Below are positions 25,213 to 33,889 of a DNA stretch of 63,954 nucleotides, one piece after another. The translations under genes were made by a program, and so were the position numbers. The stretch is from Acidobacteriota bacterium (GTDB lineage: Bacteria; Acidobacteriota; Terriglobia; Bryobacterales; Bryobacteraceae): positions 1 through 63,954 of the forward strand of contig JANXMS010000400.1 of assembly GCA_025354525.1 (NCBI GenBank), in the 5' to 3' direction. The notes under the pieces were generated by a model that worked only from the letters and a program-made list of their open reading frames with translations, was not told where the DNA came from and did no database searches. How positions within the stretch are numbered: the first letter of the stretch is position 1; the number at the start of each line of letters is the position of its first letter.

Positions 25213-28200
25213 ATGAGAGTTCTGATCCTGCTGGCAATGGGCGGCGCAATGTATGCGCAAGAGCGTTATGCGGTGGTGCTGGAGGAGCCGCCGATGGCGG
25301 TGGCCCGTACTGGGCGGGCGAAAGTACTAGAGTCGCAGAAGGCGGTTCGGGGTGATCTGAGCCGGATGAAGGTTCGGGAGATGGGGAGCACGGAGACGCT
25401 GGTTAATGCTGTCTTTGTGGAGGCGACGGCGGAGGAGGCTCGGGAGTTGGCGGGTCGACCGGGGGTGAAGTATGTGCAGCGGTTGCGGAAGTATAAGCGG
25501 TTGGATCAGGCGGCGTCGCAACTGGTGCAGGCGCAGGCGGCATGGAGCGCGTTGGGCGGGGTGGAGAATGCTGGGGCGGGGGTGAAGATCGGGATTTTGG
25601 ATAGTGGGATTGATCAGACGCACCCGGCGTTTCAGGATGCCGGGTTGGCGATGCCGGCGGGCTTTCCGAAGTGTGTGGGGAGTGATTGCAATTACACGAG
25701 TAACAAGATAATAGCGGCGCGGAGCTTTGTGGATTCGCTCGTTTACTTATTTGAAAGCGACACGCGACCGGATGATTTGAGTCCGCGAGACCGTGTTGGA
25801 CATGGAACGGCGGCGGCGATGTTGGCGGCGGGGAGGGCGATGCAGGGTCCAGGAGCGAGTGTTACGGGGATTGCTCCGAAGGCGTATTTGGGAAACTACA
25901 AGGTTTTCGGCTCGCCGGGCGTGAACGATTTTTCGGATGATTTGGCGATTATCCGGGGGTTGGAGGCGGCTTTGGCAGACGGGATGGACATTGTCAGTAT
26001 GTCGTTGGGGCAGGCGGCGGTGTGGGCACCGAATGATCGGGGTTCGATTTGCGGCAAGACGGGGCAGATGGCCTGTGACGTCCAGGTGGAAGCGGTGGAG
26101 AACGCGATTCGTGCTGGGATGGTGGTGGTGGCGAGCGTGGGGAATGACGGAGATGTGGGTGGAAAGATTCCGACGTTGAATTCGATCTCGTCGCCGGGTT
26201 CGGCGCCTTCGGCGATTACGGTTGGGGCGACGACGAATAGCCGGATTTTGGTGCAGACGGTGCGGGTGGAGGGTGGGCCGGCGAACTTACAGCAGATTAA
26301 TGCGCGATTTGGGACGGGTACGACGGTGTTGTCGGTGAACCCTTCGCCCATGGTGGACGTGGCGACTTTAGATGGAAATGGAAAGGCTTGCGAGGCGTTG
26401 GGGACTGGGGCATTGGCCGGCTCGATAGCGCTGATTTTGCGGGGAGATTGTTCGTTTTTGGCGAAGCTGACGAACGCGCAGCGGGCGGGAGCGTTGGGGG
26501 TGGTGGTGTATCAAGTGAGTAGCAACGGGGTGTTTGTGGCGACGGGGCTGGAGGGGACGTCGATTCCGCTGGTATTGATTGGGAATCGGGATGGTTTGGC
26601 GTTGAAGCAATATTTGACCACGGTGCCGCGGGCGCGAGTAGGCTTTGACGCGGCATTGCGGTCGGTGAATGCGACGGCTGATGACATGGCGATTTTCAGT
26701 TCGCAGGGGCCGTCGATTGGCGATGCGTTGATTAAGCCGGAGTTGGTGGCGGTGGGGACGGACGTGTATGTGGCGACGCAGAATTATGACCCGAATGGGG
26801 ATATGTTCGATGTGTCGCGGTATCGGAGTGTGGAGGGGACGAGTTTTTCGGCACCGATAGTGGCGGGGGCGGTGGCGATGGTGAAGCAGCGGAATCCTGG
26901 GTTGGCTGCGGCGTGGTTGAAGTCGGCGGTGGTGAATACGGCAGATCCGCGGATTACGGATTTCGATTATCAGGAGCGGGCGATAGATGCGCGGGCGGTG
27001 GCGATGGGAGCGGGTAAGTTAGACGCGGGGAATGCTTTGAAGGCGACGGTGTTGGCGCAGCCAGCGACGTTGTCATTTGGCGAGTTGGTGACGGCGACGA
27101 CTTTGCCGGTAACGCGGTCGTTGCGGTTGCGCAATGCGGGGTCGGCTGCGGCGAATGTTCGGCTGAGCGTGGTGCAGCGGGATACGGATGCGAATGGGCG
27201 GGTGACGGTGAACCCGAGTTCGGTGACGCTGGGGGCGAATCAGGAGGCGACGATTACGGTGCGTTTGGAAGGGACCAAGCCACGGGCGGGGATGTATGAG
27301 GGGATTATCCGGGTGGAAGGCGGAGGGACGCCGCTGCGGGTTCCTTACTTGTATGTTCAGGGCGATAACGTGGCGTTCAACGCGTTTGCGATGGGTGGGG
27401 ATGGTTTTACGCGGGGGCCGGGCCGGGGGTTGATTTTGTTGGCGAAGTTTGTGGATCAGTATGGGACGCCGGTGTCGAACTTACGGGTGCGATTCCGGGC
27501 GGACGTGGGTGGCGGAGGGATTACGCAGGCTTCGCAATCAACGGATGAATTGGGAATTGCCGAGGCGCGGGTGACGGCAGGGGCGGCGTTGGGACAGCAG
27601 GTGTTTTCGGTGGAACCTCTGAATGGGGGAGATCCGCGGGTGGAGTTTGTGGGGACGGTGATTCAGGAGCCGGCGCTGCGGAGTGATGGGGTCGTAAATG
27701 CGGCGAGTGGGCAGTTAGGCCGAGGGTTGGCGCCTGGGTCGTACATATCGCTATTTGGGGCGTCGTTTACGGACCAGACGCGGGTGTTTGGGACGAACTA
27801 TTTGCCGATTTCGTTGGCGAAGGTGAGTGTTGGTTTCGATGTGCCGGGGCAGACGCGGCGGAGCTTTCCGGGGGCGATTTCGTTTGTGAGTCCGGGGCAG
27901 GTGAATGTGCAGGTGCCTTGGGAGTTGGCGGGGCTGTCGCAGGTGCAGTTGAAGGTGAGCAATGGGGAGTACTCGAGTTCGCGGTTGACGGTCGCGTTGA
28001 ACGAGGTTTCGCCGGCGTTTTTTGAGTATTCGGATGCGGTGAGCGGTCGGCAGTTGATTGCGGCGCTGGATCAGAATTTTGGGTTAGTGACCGGCGGGAC
28101 GGCGGTGCCCCGGGGCGGGGTGGTGCAGCTTTACGCGAATGGATTGGGGCCGGTGGAGAACCAGCCGTTGACGGGGCAGGCGGCGTCTTCGACGGTTCTA

Positions 28201-28398
28201 GCGCCGTGCAAGATTGGAGCGCAGTTGACGATTGGGGGGCAGAATGCGACTGTACTATTTGCAGGTTTGGCTCCTGGTTTTGTGGGTTTGTATCAGGTGA
28301 ATGCGACGGTGCCGATGGAGTCTCCGGTGGGGATTCAGCCGGTAGTGATTACGATGAATGGAGTGGCTTCGAAAGTGGCTTCGTTGCCGGTTAGGTAG
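25213..28398 (+). CDS. secreted subtilase with PA, Ig-like and Solibacter-type C-terminal domains
   Basis: About 1061 residues; the ATG at 25213 has GAGG five bases upstream, while a GTG at 25207 would add two residues (numbering below is from the GTG). A signal peptide and an inhibitor-like propeptide precede the S8 catalytic domain: Asp132 (GILDSGID), His199 (GHGTAAAML), Ser546 (EGTSFSAPIVAG). A PA-type domain is inserted between His and Ser (ALILRGDCSFLAKLTNAQRA). Then come a beta-sandwich, a Big-1-like domain (VRFRADVGGGGITQASQ), and a C-terminal domain starting GVVNAASGQLGRGLAPGSYI that resembles TIGR03437 of Solibacter. Likely an extracellular protease. Confidence 0.95.
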   Translation: MRVLILLAMGGAMYAQERYAVVLEEPPMAVARTGRAKVLESQKAVRGDLSRMKVREMGSTETLVNAVFVEATAEEARELAGRPGVKYVQRLRKYKRLDQAASQLVQAQAAWSALGGVENAGAGVKIGILDSGIDQTHPAFQDAGLAMPAGFPKCVGSDCNYTSNKIIAARSFVDSLVYLFESDTRPDDLSPRDRVGHGTAAAMLAAGRAMQGPGASVTGIAPKAYLGNYKVFGSPGVNDFSDDLAIIRGLEAALADGMDIVSMSLGQAAVWAPNDRGSICGKTGQMACDVQVEAVENAIRAGMVVVASVGNDGDVGGKIPTLNSISSPGSAPSAITVGATTNSRILVQTVRVEGGPANLQQINARFGTGTTVLSVNPSPMVDVATLDGNGKACEALGTGALAGSIALILRGDCSFLAKLTNAQRAGALGVVVYQVSSNGVFVATGLEGTSIPLVLIGNRDGLALKQYLTTVPRARVGFDAALRSVNATADDMAIFSSQGPSIGDALIKPELVAVGTDVYVATQNYDPNGDMFDVSRYRSVEGTSFSAPIVAGAVAMVKQRNPGLAAAWLKSAVVNTADPRITDFDYQERAIDARAVAMGAGKLDAGNALKATVLAQPATLSFGELVTATTLPVTRSLRLRNAGSAAANVRLSVVQRDTDANGRVTVNPSSVTLGANQEATITVRLEGTKPRAGMYEGIIRVEGGGTPLRVPYLYVQGDNVAFNAFAMGGDGFTRGPGRGLILLAKFVDQYGTPVSNLRVRFRADVGGGGITQASQSTDELGIAEARVTAGAALGQQVFSVEPLNGGDPRVEFVGTVIQEPALRSDGVVNAASGQLGRGLAPGSYISLFGASFTDQTRVFGTNYLPISLAKVSVGFDVPGQTRRSFPGAISFVSPGQVNVQVPWELAGLSQVQLKVSNGEYSSSRLTVALNEVSPAFFEYSDAVSGRQLIAALDQNFGLVTGGTAVPRGGVVQLYANGLGPVENQPLTGQAASSTVLAPCKIGAQLTIGGQNATVLFAGLAPGFVGLYQVNATVPMESPVGIQPVVITMNGVASKVASLPVR

Positions 28399-28413
28399 GA
28401 GAACGATAACTAT

Positions 28414-30720
28414 ATGATGCGGTGGTGCCTGTTTTTGTTGGGTTCGGCGGTGGTTTATGGGCAGGTGGTGCCGAACCTGTACATAGTCGAGTTGACCGAG
28501 GAGGCGCGGTCGACGCGAGCGGTACGGCGGGCGGCGCAGGACCGGTTGGCCCAGCGAATGGGCACGCGGCATCTTGTGCGGGGCCGGGTGGAGTTGGTGG
28601 CGAATGCGATGGTGGTGGAGTCACCGGACCGGGCGGCGCTGGAAACGATGGCGGGTGTGCGGCGGGTGACGCCGGTGGTGCGGGCGCATACGAATTTGGA
28701 TCGGGCGTTGAAGAGCCACGGGATTCCGCAGACTTGGGAGCGGCTGGCGGAACCGAGTCGGGCAGGGGCGGGGATGAAGATTGGGATTATTGATACGGGT
28801 GTGGACGCGAATCATCCGGGGTTTCAGGAAGGGGAGATGAAGGCTCCGGAGGGGTTTCCGCGGGTATCTAGTGAGTCGTTCCGGAAGGCGACGAATGGAA
28901 AGGTGATTGTGCAGCGGAGTTACGACGGGTTGAACGGGACGCCTGAATCGATCGTGGACGGAGCGGGGCACGGGACGGCGGTGGCGATGGTGGCGGCGGG
29001 GGGGCGGGTGAGGAGCCCGTATGGCGAGTTGGTGGGGGCGGCACCGGGAGCGTGGATTGGGGCGTATCGGGTATTTGGGGGGGCGACGGGGCTGACTGCG
29101 AATTCGGGTTCGTTTTTACGGGCGCTGGACGATGCGGTGGCGGATGGGATGGATGTGGTGAACATTAGCTTGGGATTTTCGCCGCCGTATCGGGAAGAGG
29201 TGGACCCGATATCGGACGCGGTGAAGCGGGCGGTGGCGATGGGGGTGATGGTGGTGAAGGCGGCGGGGAATGAGGGGCCGGATATAGGGTCAGTGGACGC
29301 GCCGGCGGTGGCGGGGTTTGGGATTTCGGTGGGGGCGATCTTGAACGAACGAATGTTGGGGCAGGGGGTTCGATTGGAGGGGATGGGTGATGTGTTCGCG
29401 GTGGCGTCGACGGGACCAAGGCCGCTGGCTCCGGTGCAGGGGAAGCTGGTGGACGTGAGCGGGGTGGATCCGAGTGGCCTAGCGTGCAACGCGTTGGCTG
29501 GGGAGTCGCTGCGGGGGGCGGTGGCGCTGATTTTGAGGGGGACGTGCACTTTCAATGTGAAGCTAAAGAACGCGGAGGCGGCGGGAGCGATTGGCGCGGT
29601 GGTTTATACGCACGCGATGGACCCGAATCCGTTTACGATGGCGTTGGGTGACGCGCTGTTGCCGGCGTTGATGGTGGGTTTTGAATCGGGGAAGATTTTG
29701 AAGCAGGCGGTGGCGGACGCACCGGAGTCGGTGGTAATAATGACTTTTTCGAACACTGTGTCGTTTGATCTGACTTCGCAGCCTCTATCGTCGTTTTCCG
29801 CGAGGGGCCCGACGCTGGAGGGGAGGATTTCGCCGGATGTGGTGGCGGTAGGCCAGTTCATTGCCACGGCGGCGGGGACGACGGAGCCGCGGGGAGGCGT
29901 GTTTAATGCAACGGGCTACGTGGTGACGCAGGGGACAAGTTTTTCAGCGCCGCTGGTGACGGGGGCGTATGCCGTTTTAAAGCAGGTGCGACCTGGGTTG
30001 ACGGCGGGGCAGTATCGGTCGTTGCTGATCAACGGGAGTTCGGCGTTTTTGTCGGGGCGGTCGCCGCAGGCGATTGGAGCGGGGAAGATGGACGTGCTGA
30101 ACTCGGCAACGGCACCGCTTGCGTTTCAGCCAGCGGTGTTGAACTTGGGCGCTGGTGGGGCATCGGGGCCGGGTTCGCAGACGGTGACGGTGGCGCACGT
30201 GGGGGGAGAGGCGGGGCGGTACAGGGTGACGGTGGAGGCGGGGAAGGGGGTCGTACCGACGGTGGAACCGACGGAGTTTGAGTTGTTCCCTGGGGGGACG
30301 ACGACGTTCCAGTTGAACTGGGCGGGTGAGTTTGTGGCGGGGGAGAGTTTTGGAAGTTTGGTGGTGCGCGGGCCGGAGGGTCAGCCTGCGCCGCGGCTTC
30401 CGTATTGGTTTGGGGTTCCGTCGAAGCAGGCGGCAAACATTACGTTTTTGCCGTATCCTGCCGAGTTTGCCGATGTGGGTTCGACGGTGGAGTTGTGGCT
30501 GTTCACGACGGATAGTGTAGGGTTGGCGGCGGCAGAGCAGGAGGTGGTGGTGACGGTGAAAGAGGGCGGGGGAAGTGTTGTGAGTGTGCGGCGGCGGGAG
30601 GGGTTGGCCCCGGGATTGGTGCAGGTGACGGTGAAGATGGGTTCTCGGCCGGGAATTGACAACGTGTTTTTGGTGAAATGCGGGGAGGCACAGGCTTTGG
30701 CGTACATCGTTGGCCAGTGA
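28414..30720 (+). CDS. second secreted subtilase, paralogue of the preceding gene
   Basis: 768 residues, 15 bases after the first subtilase and clearly related to it. A signal peptide (WCLFLLGSAVVYG) and a propeptide precede the triad Asp127 (GIIDTGVD), His186 (GHGTAVAMV) and Ser509 (QGTSFSAPLVTG). The PA-type insertion is kept (ALILRGTCTFNVKLKNAEAA). It lacks the C-terminal TIGR03437-like domain of its neighbour and ends after two beta-sandwich regions. The pair probably arose by tandem duplication with loss or gain of the last domain, and is probably co-transcribed. Confidence 0.94.
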   Translation: MMRWCLFLLGSAVVYGQVVPNLYIVELTEEARSTRAVRRAAQDRLAQRMGTRHLVRGRVELVANAMVVESPDRAALETMAGVRRVTPVVRAHTNLDRALKSHGIPQTWERLAEPSRAGAGMKIGIIDTGVDANHPGFQEGEMKAPEGFPRVSSESFRKATNGKVIVQRSYDGLNGTPESIVDGAGHGTAVAMVAAGGRVRSPYGELVGAAPGAWIGAYRVFGGATGLTANSGSFLRALDDAVADGMDVVNISLGFSPPYREEVDPISDAVKRAVAMGVMVVKAAGNEGPDIGSVDAPAVAGFGISVGAILNERMLGQGVRLEGMGDVFAVASTGPRPLAPVQGKLVDVSGVDPSGLACNALAGESLRGAVALILRGTCTFNVKLKNAEAAGAIGAVVYTHAMDPNPFTMALGDALLPALMVGFESGKILKQAVADAPESVVIMTFSNTVSFDLTSQPLSSFSARGPTLEGRISPDVVAVGQFIATAAGTTEPRGGVFNATGYVVTQGTSFSAPLVTGAYAVLKQVRPGLTAGQYRSLLINGSSAFLSGRSPQAIGAGKMDVLNSATAPLAFQPAVLNLGAGGASGPGSQTVTVAHVGGEAGRYRVTVEAGKGVVPTVEPTEFELFPGGTTTFQLNWAGEFVAGESFGSLVVRGPEGQPAPRLPYWFGVPSKQAANITFLPYPAEFADVGSTVELWLFTTDSVGLAAAEQEVVVTVKEGGGSVVSVRRREGLAPGLVQVTVKMGSRPGIDNVFLVKCGEAQALAYIVGQ

Positions 30721-30735
30721 GGACCGTCGGCTAGG

Positions 30736-30741
30736 TATAAT
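30736..30741 (+). promoter_or_regulatory. greA -10 box
   Basis: A perfect TATAAT lies 18 bases before the greA start, giving a leader of only about 10 bases that carries TAGGTGG as ribosome site. No good -35 box is seen at 16-18 bases spacing; TTGGCC is 20 bases away. The promoter would allow greA to be transcribed independently of the proteases. Confidence 0.5.
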
Positions 30742-30759
30742 GAAGTCGGTAGGTGGTAA

Positions 30760-31251
30760 ATGGAAGTTGGTTCAATGGAAGCACTGAAGAAGAAATTGCA
30801 AGATGAGATTACGGCGCTTGAGTATGAGTTCCGTAATGAGTTGCCGAGGGAGATCCTTCGGGCGCGGGAGCTGGGAGACCTGAGCGAGAACGCGGAGTAC
30901 CATGCGGCGAAAGAGCGGCAGGGAATGGTGAACGCCCGTCTAGGGCAGTTACAGCAGCGGTTGGCGGAGCTTTCGATGATCGATTTAACGAAGGTGCCGC
31001 GGGACCGGATTGGATTTGGTTCGACGGTATTGGTTTACGACATCGTGAAATCGGTAGAGATTGAGTACAAGCTGGTGACGAGCGAAGAGTCGGACGCGAA
31101 GAAGGGCATGGTTTCGACGAGTTCTCCGATTGGTCGTGGGCTGTTGAACCGGCGGGTGGGAGATGAGTTGAAGATTACGGTTCCGGGTGGCGGGCTGGAA
31201 TATGAAGTGGTAAGGATCGTAACGATCCATGGGGACAAGCTGGAGGCCTAA
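30760..31251 (+). CDS. greA: transcription elongation factor GreA
   Basis: 163 residues. An N-terminal coiled coil has the acidic tip ARELGDLSENAEYHAAKERQ (residues about 35-55) that enters the RNA polymerase secondary channel. A C-terminal FKBP-like domain contains SSPIGRGLLNRRVGDELKIT. It rescues backtracked polymerase by stimulating transcript cleavage. The ATG at 30760 has a good ribosome site; an ATG at 30775 is possible and would remove five residues. Confidence 0.96.
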   Translation: MEVGSMEALKKKLQDEITALEYEFRNELPREILRARELGDLSENAEYHAAKERQGMVNARLGQLQQRLAELSMIDLTKVPRDRIGFGSTVLVYDIVKSVEIEYKLVTSEESDAKKGMVSTSSPIGRGLLNRRVGDELKITVPGGGLEYEVVRIVTIHGDKLEA

Positions 31252-31256
31252 CGGGA

Positions 31257-31895
31257 ATGACGATTACCCGCGCCGTCGGCGAAGCTTGCAATCAGGTAAT
31301 TCTCCTGATTGTGCGAGGATTAGCGCTTTCGAAGATTCATCCGAACATGTTGACGTTTATCGGCTTGCTGATCAACGTGTACGCCGCGGTATTGTTGGGT
31401 CGGGGCGAATTTTTGGCGGGCGGGTTAGTGATTTTGGGAGCAGGGCTGTTCGACATGGTCGACGGTCGAGTGGCCCGGCATACCAATCAGGTGACGATGT
31501 TTGGCGGGTTCTTTGATTCGGTGCTGGATCGTTATTCTGATTTGGGACTGTTGATGGGCTTGCTTGTGTACTATGCATCGATTGACCGTTTTTTCTATGT
31601 GGTATTGACGGCGGTGGTGATGACGGGATCGGTGATGGTGAGCTACACCAGGGCTCGGGCGGAGAACACGATACCGCAGTGTAAGGTTGGCTTTGCGGAG
31701 CGGCCGGAGCGGGTGGTGTTGTTGATCATGGGGGCTGTGTTTGACCGGATGGCACCGGTGTTGTGGGTGATTGCGGTGTTGGCCAACCTGACGGTGATCC
31801 ACCGGATGATCTACACCTTTCAAGAGGCCAAGCGGCTGGAAGAGGCTCAGTTGCGCCCGGCGGGGAAGGATAAGAGCGGCGCGGCGGTGGGTTAG
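31257..31895 (+). CDS. CDP-alcohol phosphatidyltransferase
   Basis: 212 residues, multi-pass. The complete catalytic signature DGx2ARx8Gx3Dx3D is present: DGRVARHTNQVTMFGG leading to FFDSVLD (residues about 64-86). The four aspartates bind metal and CDP-diacylglycerol. It makes a phospholipid from CDP-DAG and an alcohol such as inositol phosphate or glycerol phosphate. The substrate cannot be fixed from sequence; the short form and TYTRARAE region resemble PgsA/PIP-synthase relatives. It starts 5 bases after greA. Its stop overlaps the convergent acpS stop. Confidence 0.93.
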   Translation: MTITRAVGEACNQVILLIVRGLALSKIHPNMLTFIGLLINVYAAVLLGRGEFLAGGLVILGAGLFDMVDGRVARHTNQVTMFGGFFDSVLDRYSDLGLLMGLLVYYASIDRFFYVVLTAVVMTGSVMVSYTRARAENTIPQCKVGFAERPERVVLLIMGAVFDRMAPVLWVIAVLANLTVIHRMIYTFQEAKRLEEAQLRPAGKDKSGAAVG

Positions 31896-32269
31896 TCTTC
31901 GAGAATCACGACTGCCATGGCCATGGTGGCGGTGTGGGTGAGGGAGACGTGTATTCTTCGAGTTCCGAGCCTCTGTGCGTGGACGGCGGCCTGGCCGGAG
32001 AGCCGTAGGGTGGGTCGGCCGGAGGGGAGGTTGGTGACCTCGACGTCGTGCCAGGAGACGCCCTGGGTGAGTCCGGTGCCGATTGCCTTCATGAGTGCCT
32101 CTTTGGCGGCGAAGCGGGCGGCGAGGCGTTCGAAGCGGTTGGCTTTGACGAGGCAGTAGGCGATTTCGTGAGGGGTGAAGACGCGTTGGAGGAAGCGGTC
32201 GCCGAAGCGGGCGTGGGCGTCGCGAATACGGGGGACTTCGGCGAGGTCGGTGCCGACAGAAAGGATCAC
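31892..32269 (-). CDS. acpS: holo-[acyl-carrier-protein] synthase
   Basis: 125 residues. It transfers 4'-phosphopantetheine from CoA to acyl carrier protein. Conserved motifs are GTDLAEVPRI with the metal-binding Asp8, RFAAKEALMKAIGTG with the catalytic Glu, and HVSLTHTATMAMAVVI at the C-terminus. Normal length. It is convergent with the phosphatidyltransferase gene and alone on its strand here. Confidence 0.96.
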   Translation of the reverse strand: MILSVGTDLAEVPRIRDAHARFGDRFLQRVFTPHEIAYCLVKANRFERLAARFAAKEALMKAIGTGLTQGVSWHDVEVTNLPSGRPTLRLSGQAAVHAQRLGTRRIHVSLTHTATMAMAVVILED

Positions 32270-32326
32270 GCTTTTATTGTGCCGTAAGTAGAATGGAAGG
32301 GTTGGGATATCTGCGCCGGAGGGACG

Positions 32327-33028
32327 ATGGGGATTGTGTTGCGAGTGGATGGCTTGAGCTACAGCTATGCGAGTGGCTGGAAGGCGATTGACGGGATTGA
32401 TTTCACTTTAGAAGAGGGTGAGACGGTGGCCCTGTTAGGGGCGAACGGATCGGGGAAGACGACGTTTCTGTTGCACTTGAATGGGTTGTTGCGAGGGGAG
32501 GGACGGATTGAGGTAGGTGGGGAATTGCTGACGAATGAGAGCGTCGGACGAATTAGGGAGTTGGTCGGGTTCATCTTCCAGGACTCGGATGATCAACTGT
32601 TTATGCCGACGGTGTGGGAGGATGTGGCGTTTGGGCTGCGCCAGCGGGGAGTGGGGATTGCAGAGGCACGGGAGCGGGCTGATGGGATGTTGCGGCGGTT
32701 AGGAATCGGCAAGTTGGCGGAGCGGGCACCGTATCAACTTAGTGCGGGGGAGAAGAAGAGGGTGGCGGTGGCGGGGGTATTGATACTTGACCCGGCGATT
32801 CTGGTGTTGGATGAGCCGACGACATTTTTGGACCCTCCGGGGCAACGGGAGTTCTTGGAGCTACTGCAAAGTCTGCCCCAAGCTAAAGTCGTAGCGACGC
32901 ATGATATTGGATTTGCGGAAGGGATAGCGAGGCGGGCGGTATTTTTTGAAGGTGGACGCGCCCGCGATGACGGCCAAATCGGGGAGATTGTGGACCGCTA
33001 CCGCTGGCGCGTGGTTGAGAGAAAGTAA
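32327..33028 (+). CDS. energy-coupling-factor type ABC ATPase (CbiO-like)
   Basis: 233 residues with Walker A GANGSGKTT, Q-loop FIFQDSDDQLF, signature LSAGEKKRVAVAG, Walker B ILVLDEPTT and switch histidine ATHDIGF. The FQDSDDQLF form is typical of CbiO/EcfA ATPases that power cobalt, nickel or vitamin uptake. No transmembrane (CbiQ/EcfT) or substrate-binding partner lies beside it, so it works with proteins coded elsewhere or is a solitary copy. Confidence 0.9.
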   Translation: MGIVLRVDGLSYSYASGWKAIDGIDFTLEEGETVALLGANGSGKTTFLLHLNGLLRGEGRIEVGGELLTNESVGRIRELVGFIFQDSDDQLFMPTVWEDVAFGLRQRGVGIAEARERADGMLRRLGIGKLAERAPYQLSAGEKKRVAVAGVLILDPAILVLDEPTTFLDPPGQREFLELLQSLPQAKVVATHDIGFAEGIARRAVFFEGGRARDDGQIGEIVDRYRWRVVERK

Positions 33029-33038
33029 GAGAGGAAAG

Positions 33039-33350
33039 CTACTTGTTTTGGGCAGCGCGGAAGGTTTCCCAGCGCTTTTTTTGAGCTTCCGCGATCCGCG
33101 TACGAGCCTCTTCGCTGAGGGTCCGCTTGCGTTTCTTCCCGGTGGAAGGCACGGCTTTGACTTTCTTGTCTTTATTGCCTGGAGCTGCGGCGGGCGCAGC
33201 GTCCGACTGTGGTGCAGAGACCCGACGTCCGCTTAGAACTTCGCGAACCTGACGAATCTGTTCTTCTACGCGCTGTTTTTGGAGCTCTAAACCTTCAAGA
33301 GCCGCTTGATAAAGCGCGATGTTGTCAACTAGGAGAGTTGTTTTAGCCAT
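33039..33350 (-). CDS. coiled-coil, lysine-rich hypothetical protein
   Basis: 103 residues. The N-terminal half is a predicted helix or coiled coil (LYQAALEGLELQKQRVEEQI). A proline/alanine linker and a basic C-terminus follow (KKRKRTLSEEARTRIAEAQK then KRWETFRAAQ), similar to short basic repeats found in Acidobacterial proteins that may touch DNA. It lies 3 bases downstream of dtd and is probably co-transcribed with it. The function is unknown. Confidence 0.8.
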   Translation of the reverse strand: MAKTTLLVDNIALYQAALEGLELQKQRVEEQIRQVREVLSGRRVSAPQSDAAPAAAPGNKDKKVKAVPSTGKKRKRTLSEEARTRIAEAQKKRWETFRAAQNK

Positions 33351-33353
33351 ACT

Positions 33354-33827
33354 CTACCTATTACTGTCAACCTTAGACTTGCAATTGTCAAGAGTGTCGA
33401 TTAACAGAGTCACGGGTCCGTCGTTGATGAGCGAGATCTTCATGTGCGCCTGGAATACTCCGGCCTGCAAAAAGGCACCTGATTTACTCGCTTGGTGTAT
33501 GAAATATTCGTACAAATGTTTCGCCAAGTCGGGCGGGGCGGCGAGTTCGAAGCTCGGCCTGCGACCCTTTCTGGTATTGGCAAAAAGGGTGAATTGGGAC
33601 GCGACGAGTAAGGCGCCGCCTACATCCAGAAGGTTACGGTTCATGCGCGAGTTTTCATCAGAAAAGATGCGGAGGTGGAGGATCTTGTCGAGCAAGTAGT
33701 CTGCTCCATTTGGGGTATCCCCCTTCCCTACCCCTAGGAATACCAATAAACCCGGACCGATAGAGCCAACGACGTGGCCGTCGACGGAGATTTCGGCCTT
33801 TAGAACCCTTTGGATCAACGCGCGCAT
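33354..33827 (-). CDS. dtd: D-aminoacyl-tRNA deacylase
   Basis: 157 residues from the ATG at 33827; an open extension to 33962 is not conserved-looking. It removes D-amino acids mischarged on tRNA. Motifs are MRALIQRVLKAEISVDG, the catalytic-loop SQFTLFA (near residue 78) and a C-terminal segment with NDGPVTLLID that matches the Gly-cisPro motif region (NxGPVT). Normal length plus a short polar tail. The gap to the divergent kinase gene is 62 bases. Confidence 0.95.
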   Translation of the reverse strand: MRALIQRVLKAEISVDGHVVGSIGPGLLVFLGVGKGDTPNGADYLLDKILHLRIFSDENSRMNRNLLDVGGALLVASQFTLFANTRKGRRPSFELAAPPDLAKHLYEYFIHQASKSGAFLQAGVFQAHMKISLINDGPVTLLIDTLDNCKSKVDSNR

Positions 33828-33889
33828 GAAATTCAGTATGACGCGGTTGCTTGCGCCGTGAGGGGTCGGCAAGGCAAGATGGAATCCGT

